This document shows positions 5,142 to 6,720 of a stretch of DNA of 6,720 nucleotides, one piece after another (within the stretch, counting starts at the first letter, position 1; each line of letters begins with the position of its first letter). Under the pieces are notes generated by a model. That model saw only the letters and a program-made list of their open reading frames with translations. It had not been told where the DNA came from and made no database searches. The DNA comes from a bacterium (lineage in GTDB: Bacteria > Planctomycetota > Phycisphaerae > Phycisphaerales > UBA1924): the NCBI GenBank assembly GCA_002401225.1, contig NVSM01000054.1, positions 1 to 6,720 of the forward strand, read 5' to 3'. A program made the translations under genes and the position numbers.

Positions 5142-6720
5142 ATGCTGATCTTCGTGATCTTATTGTGGGGCATTGCATCGCTGATGGCGTGCTGGAGCTT
5201 TTCGCTTTCGGTGCGATGGGTTTCGGATTTGAACGCACGCAAGCGTGATCGATTGGTCCCAATGTATTCCAAGCGGGCGTTCAAACTCGCCCCAGTATTG
5301 ATATTCGTTTGCTTTGCCGTCGCGGTCATCGCTGGCTATCTGGCCAACCAACTCGCAAGCATCAATGGCGATTACATCGGCATCTTCCATTCACCAGTTG
5401 GTATCGTCAGCCTTTTGCTCACCGCATCGGGTGTGCTTTGGATTATTCGTAGCGTGGTTGGCGATCGTGCCCGCGGGCGTGTTCGGTGCCCGAAGTGTTG
5501 GTATGACATGAGCGAAGTGCCGACGATGATGTGCCCTGAATGCGGGCATGAATCAAAGAGCCGATCGCAGCACACCCGAACCAAACGCCCTCGCTGGGCG
5601 TTTATGATCGCGATACTCTCTCTTGTAATTGGCAGCTATGGCTTCTCGGTAAACCGCCGGGTAATCGCAACGGATCTCTTTGCAGCTGTCCCAACCTGGG
5701 GGCTGATGGCTGGGTGGGAATGGCTCCCGACACACTGGATCTATGACGATGGCACAATGAAACCGAATGGTGATTCGGCCGCATTCGAATCATGCCTTGA
5801 GAATCGGCTTGATGATAAAGAGTGGGTTTCGAAAGAACGAGCGACACGATTTGCTGGGCGAATCTCAAAGCAGATGCTCAAGAGCAAAGAAGCACGATGG
5901 GACCCTAAGAGGCTCAAACTCCTCGCATCGATCTATATGCAAAATCAATATTGGCAACCCATCGAGAGCTACCCATTGCCTCCGAGCAAAATCGATCATG
6001 AAGAACTCCTTCGGCTCTGCGCTCTCGATATCGCCGAGGCTCTCCGAGCGAATCCGCCCACCATGCTCGATGAATCTATTCTTGATGCTGCGGATAACGC
6101 TGACCAGAATGCGTATTTGATAACTCGACGATCTGTCTTGCGAAACTTTGCCCCAAAGAAGTCGCTGTACTTTTCAACCTATCTGGGCGACCCAGAACTC
6201 AATGCCTATCTTCAAAATGTATTTGTACCAATCTTTGCAGATATTAATCAGTCTGAAATTGTGGCGATGATCAGCGCAATTGATCACGACAAGAAGACTC
6301 TAGCGATCGGGCTCTTGAATGATTCAAAGGCAATCAACCAGCACTACATGAACTTCACAGGTTCACTCGACGCGAAGTATGGCTCTCGTGATGACTGGGA
6401 AAATGTGTTCTACTTTGCACAGACATTGCGTACGCTCCCCGACGAGTTGCGATCTCACGCGAATGAGCTGATCGCCAACTGGCTGCGATCGGATCTTGTC
6501 CCAGAGCGGACATTTGCGATTCGTACCGTAACCTATTTGGTGAGCACGAACAACAGGATCCCCAAAGACCAACAGCCCTACGATGTCTCCTTGTTCATGG
6601 AACTGGTGAAAGAGTTCTCACTCGGTGACAATCGTCTCGCTTATGGCCCAGAATATCCAGATGCGACTATCCATACGATTTCCCTCAGCCTAATCATCAA
6701 GCATGATCGCACCGGGCTTG
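5142..6720 (+). CDS. Zinc-ribbon membrane protein with long C-terminal domain (3' end outside window)
   Basis: I translated this frame by hand: it is open from the TGA at 5124-5126 to the right edge without a stop, giving 526 visible residues from the ATG at 5142. The right-hand limit is the window edge, not a stop. The N-terminus MLIFVILLWG is a membrane segment (1-24), followed by segments near 50-68, 86-102 and 154-169. Between the third and fourth lies a zinc ribbon, C116-x2-C119-x11-C131-x2-C134 (RCPKCWYDM ... MCPECGHE), with the same spacing as in the preceding protein. From about 171 on it is a long polar, helix-rich region with many Leu/Ala/Asp/Lys residues, possibly a helical-repeat domain; I recognise no catalytic motif. 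No Shine-Dalgarno precedes the ATG, and ATG 5142 is the first possible start after the upstream stop. The shared ribbon and the 60-nt spacing suggest the two genes are related in role. Function unknown. Confidence 0.8.
   Translation, partial: MLIFVILLWGIASLMACWSFSLSVRWVSDLNARKRDRLVPMYSKRAFKLAPVLIFVCFAVAVIAGYLANQLASINGDYIGIFHSPVGIVSLLLTASGVLWIIRSVVGDRARGRVRCPKCWYDMSEVPTMMCPECGHESKSRSQHTRTKRPRWAFMIAILSLVIGSYGFSVNRRVIATDLFAAVPTWGLMAGWEWLPTHWIYDDGTMKPNGDSAAFESCLENRLDDKEWVSKERATRFAGRISKQMLKSKEARWDPKRLKLLASIYMQNQYWQPIESYPLPPSKIDHEELLRLCALDIAEALRANPPTMLDESILDAADNADQNAYLITRRSVLRNFAPKKSLYFSTYLGDPELNAYLQNVFVPIFADINQSEIVAMISAIDHDKKTLAIGLLNDSKAINQHYMNFTGSLDAKYGSRDDWENVFYFAQTLRTLPDELRSHANELIANWLRSDLVPERTFAIRTVTYLVSTNNRIPKDQQPYDVSLFMELVKEFSLGDNRLAYGPEYPDATIHTISLSLIIKHDRTGL
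5583..5603 (+). other. Terminator-like hairpin inside a coding region
   Basis: AAACGCCC (5583-5590) pairs perfectly with GGGCGTTT (5596-5603) around a TCGCT loop. The right half, CGCTGGGCGTTT (5592-5603), is identical to 1761-1772 in the strong terminator after the PEP-CTERM-like gene. It encodes the residues KRPRWAF just before the fourth membrane segment. Only three Ts follow the stem, so it may be weak or non-functional as a terminator. Confidence 0.5.

Noticed and set aside
5099..5248. Short frame from the ATG at 5099 encoding about 49 residues
   Set aside because: It overlaps the membrane-segment start of the 5142 gene in another frame, has no ribosome site, and its translation is not protein-like for any family I know.
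5767..6120. Plus-strand open frame of 117 codons
   Set aside because: It is out of frame inside the long 5142 gene, which continues unbroken across it.
1..6720. Mobile element, CRISPR array or defence system
   Set aside because: I saw no terminal inverted repeats, transposase, integrase, regular repeats with spacers, or known defence domains; base composition is even.

Overview
The window is about 6.7 kb of bacterial DNA with all recognised genes on the + strand. It probably comes from a planctomycete, most likely of the class Phycisphaerae. The lineage call is an inference from three things. The first is a secreted protein ending in a PAPGS / hydrophobic / RRRR tail, the PEP-CTERM-like style common in that group. 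The second is two membrane proteins with the CxxC-x11-CPECG zinc ribbon that is widespread in planctomycetes. The third is a threonyl-tRNA synthetase of the MNCPHH type. Codons and base composition look even throughout, with no sign of recent insertion, IS elements, CRISPR or tRNA genes.

Layout: (1) Positions 1-59 hold a perfect GC-rich hairpin but no recognisable gene. (2) 78-947 encodes an arsenite S-adenosylmethionine methyltransferase (ArsM), with its three catalytic cysteines plus Cys clusters at both ends; a weak terminator-like hairpin follows. (3) 1116-1712 encodes a small secreted PEP-CTERM-like protein closed by a strong intrinsic terminator at 1748-1774. (4) 1846-3924 is thrS, complete, with all editing and zinc ligands, an insertion of about 25 residues in the catalytic domain, and a good terminator at 3949-3980. 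(5) 4035-5081 encodes a zinc-ribbon, multi-pass membrane and SRPBCC-fold protein. (6) 5142 to the end of the window is a second zinc-ribbon membrane protein with a long C-terminal domain, open past the right edge.

The genes appear to be mostly separate transcription units: three intrinsic terminators or terminator-like hairpins separate arsM, the PEP-CTERM-like gene, thrS and the zinc-ribbon pair. The genes do not form an obvious pathway. The most striking non-coding signal is a perfect 20-bp palindrome (4003-4022) that fills the spacer between a -35-like and a -10-like hexamer just before the first zinc-ribbon gene. The -10 lies so close to the ATG that the transcript would be leaderless. 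The second zinc-ribbon gene also has a -10-like hexamer 5 nt before its ATG and no Shine-Dalgarno. I found no clear novel multi-gene defence or biosynthetic system here; the zinc-ribbon pair and its control region are the parts most worth following up.
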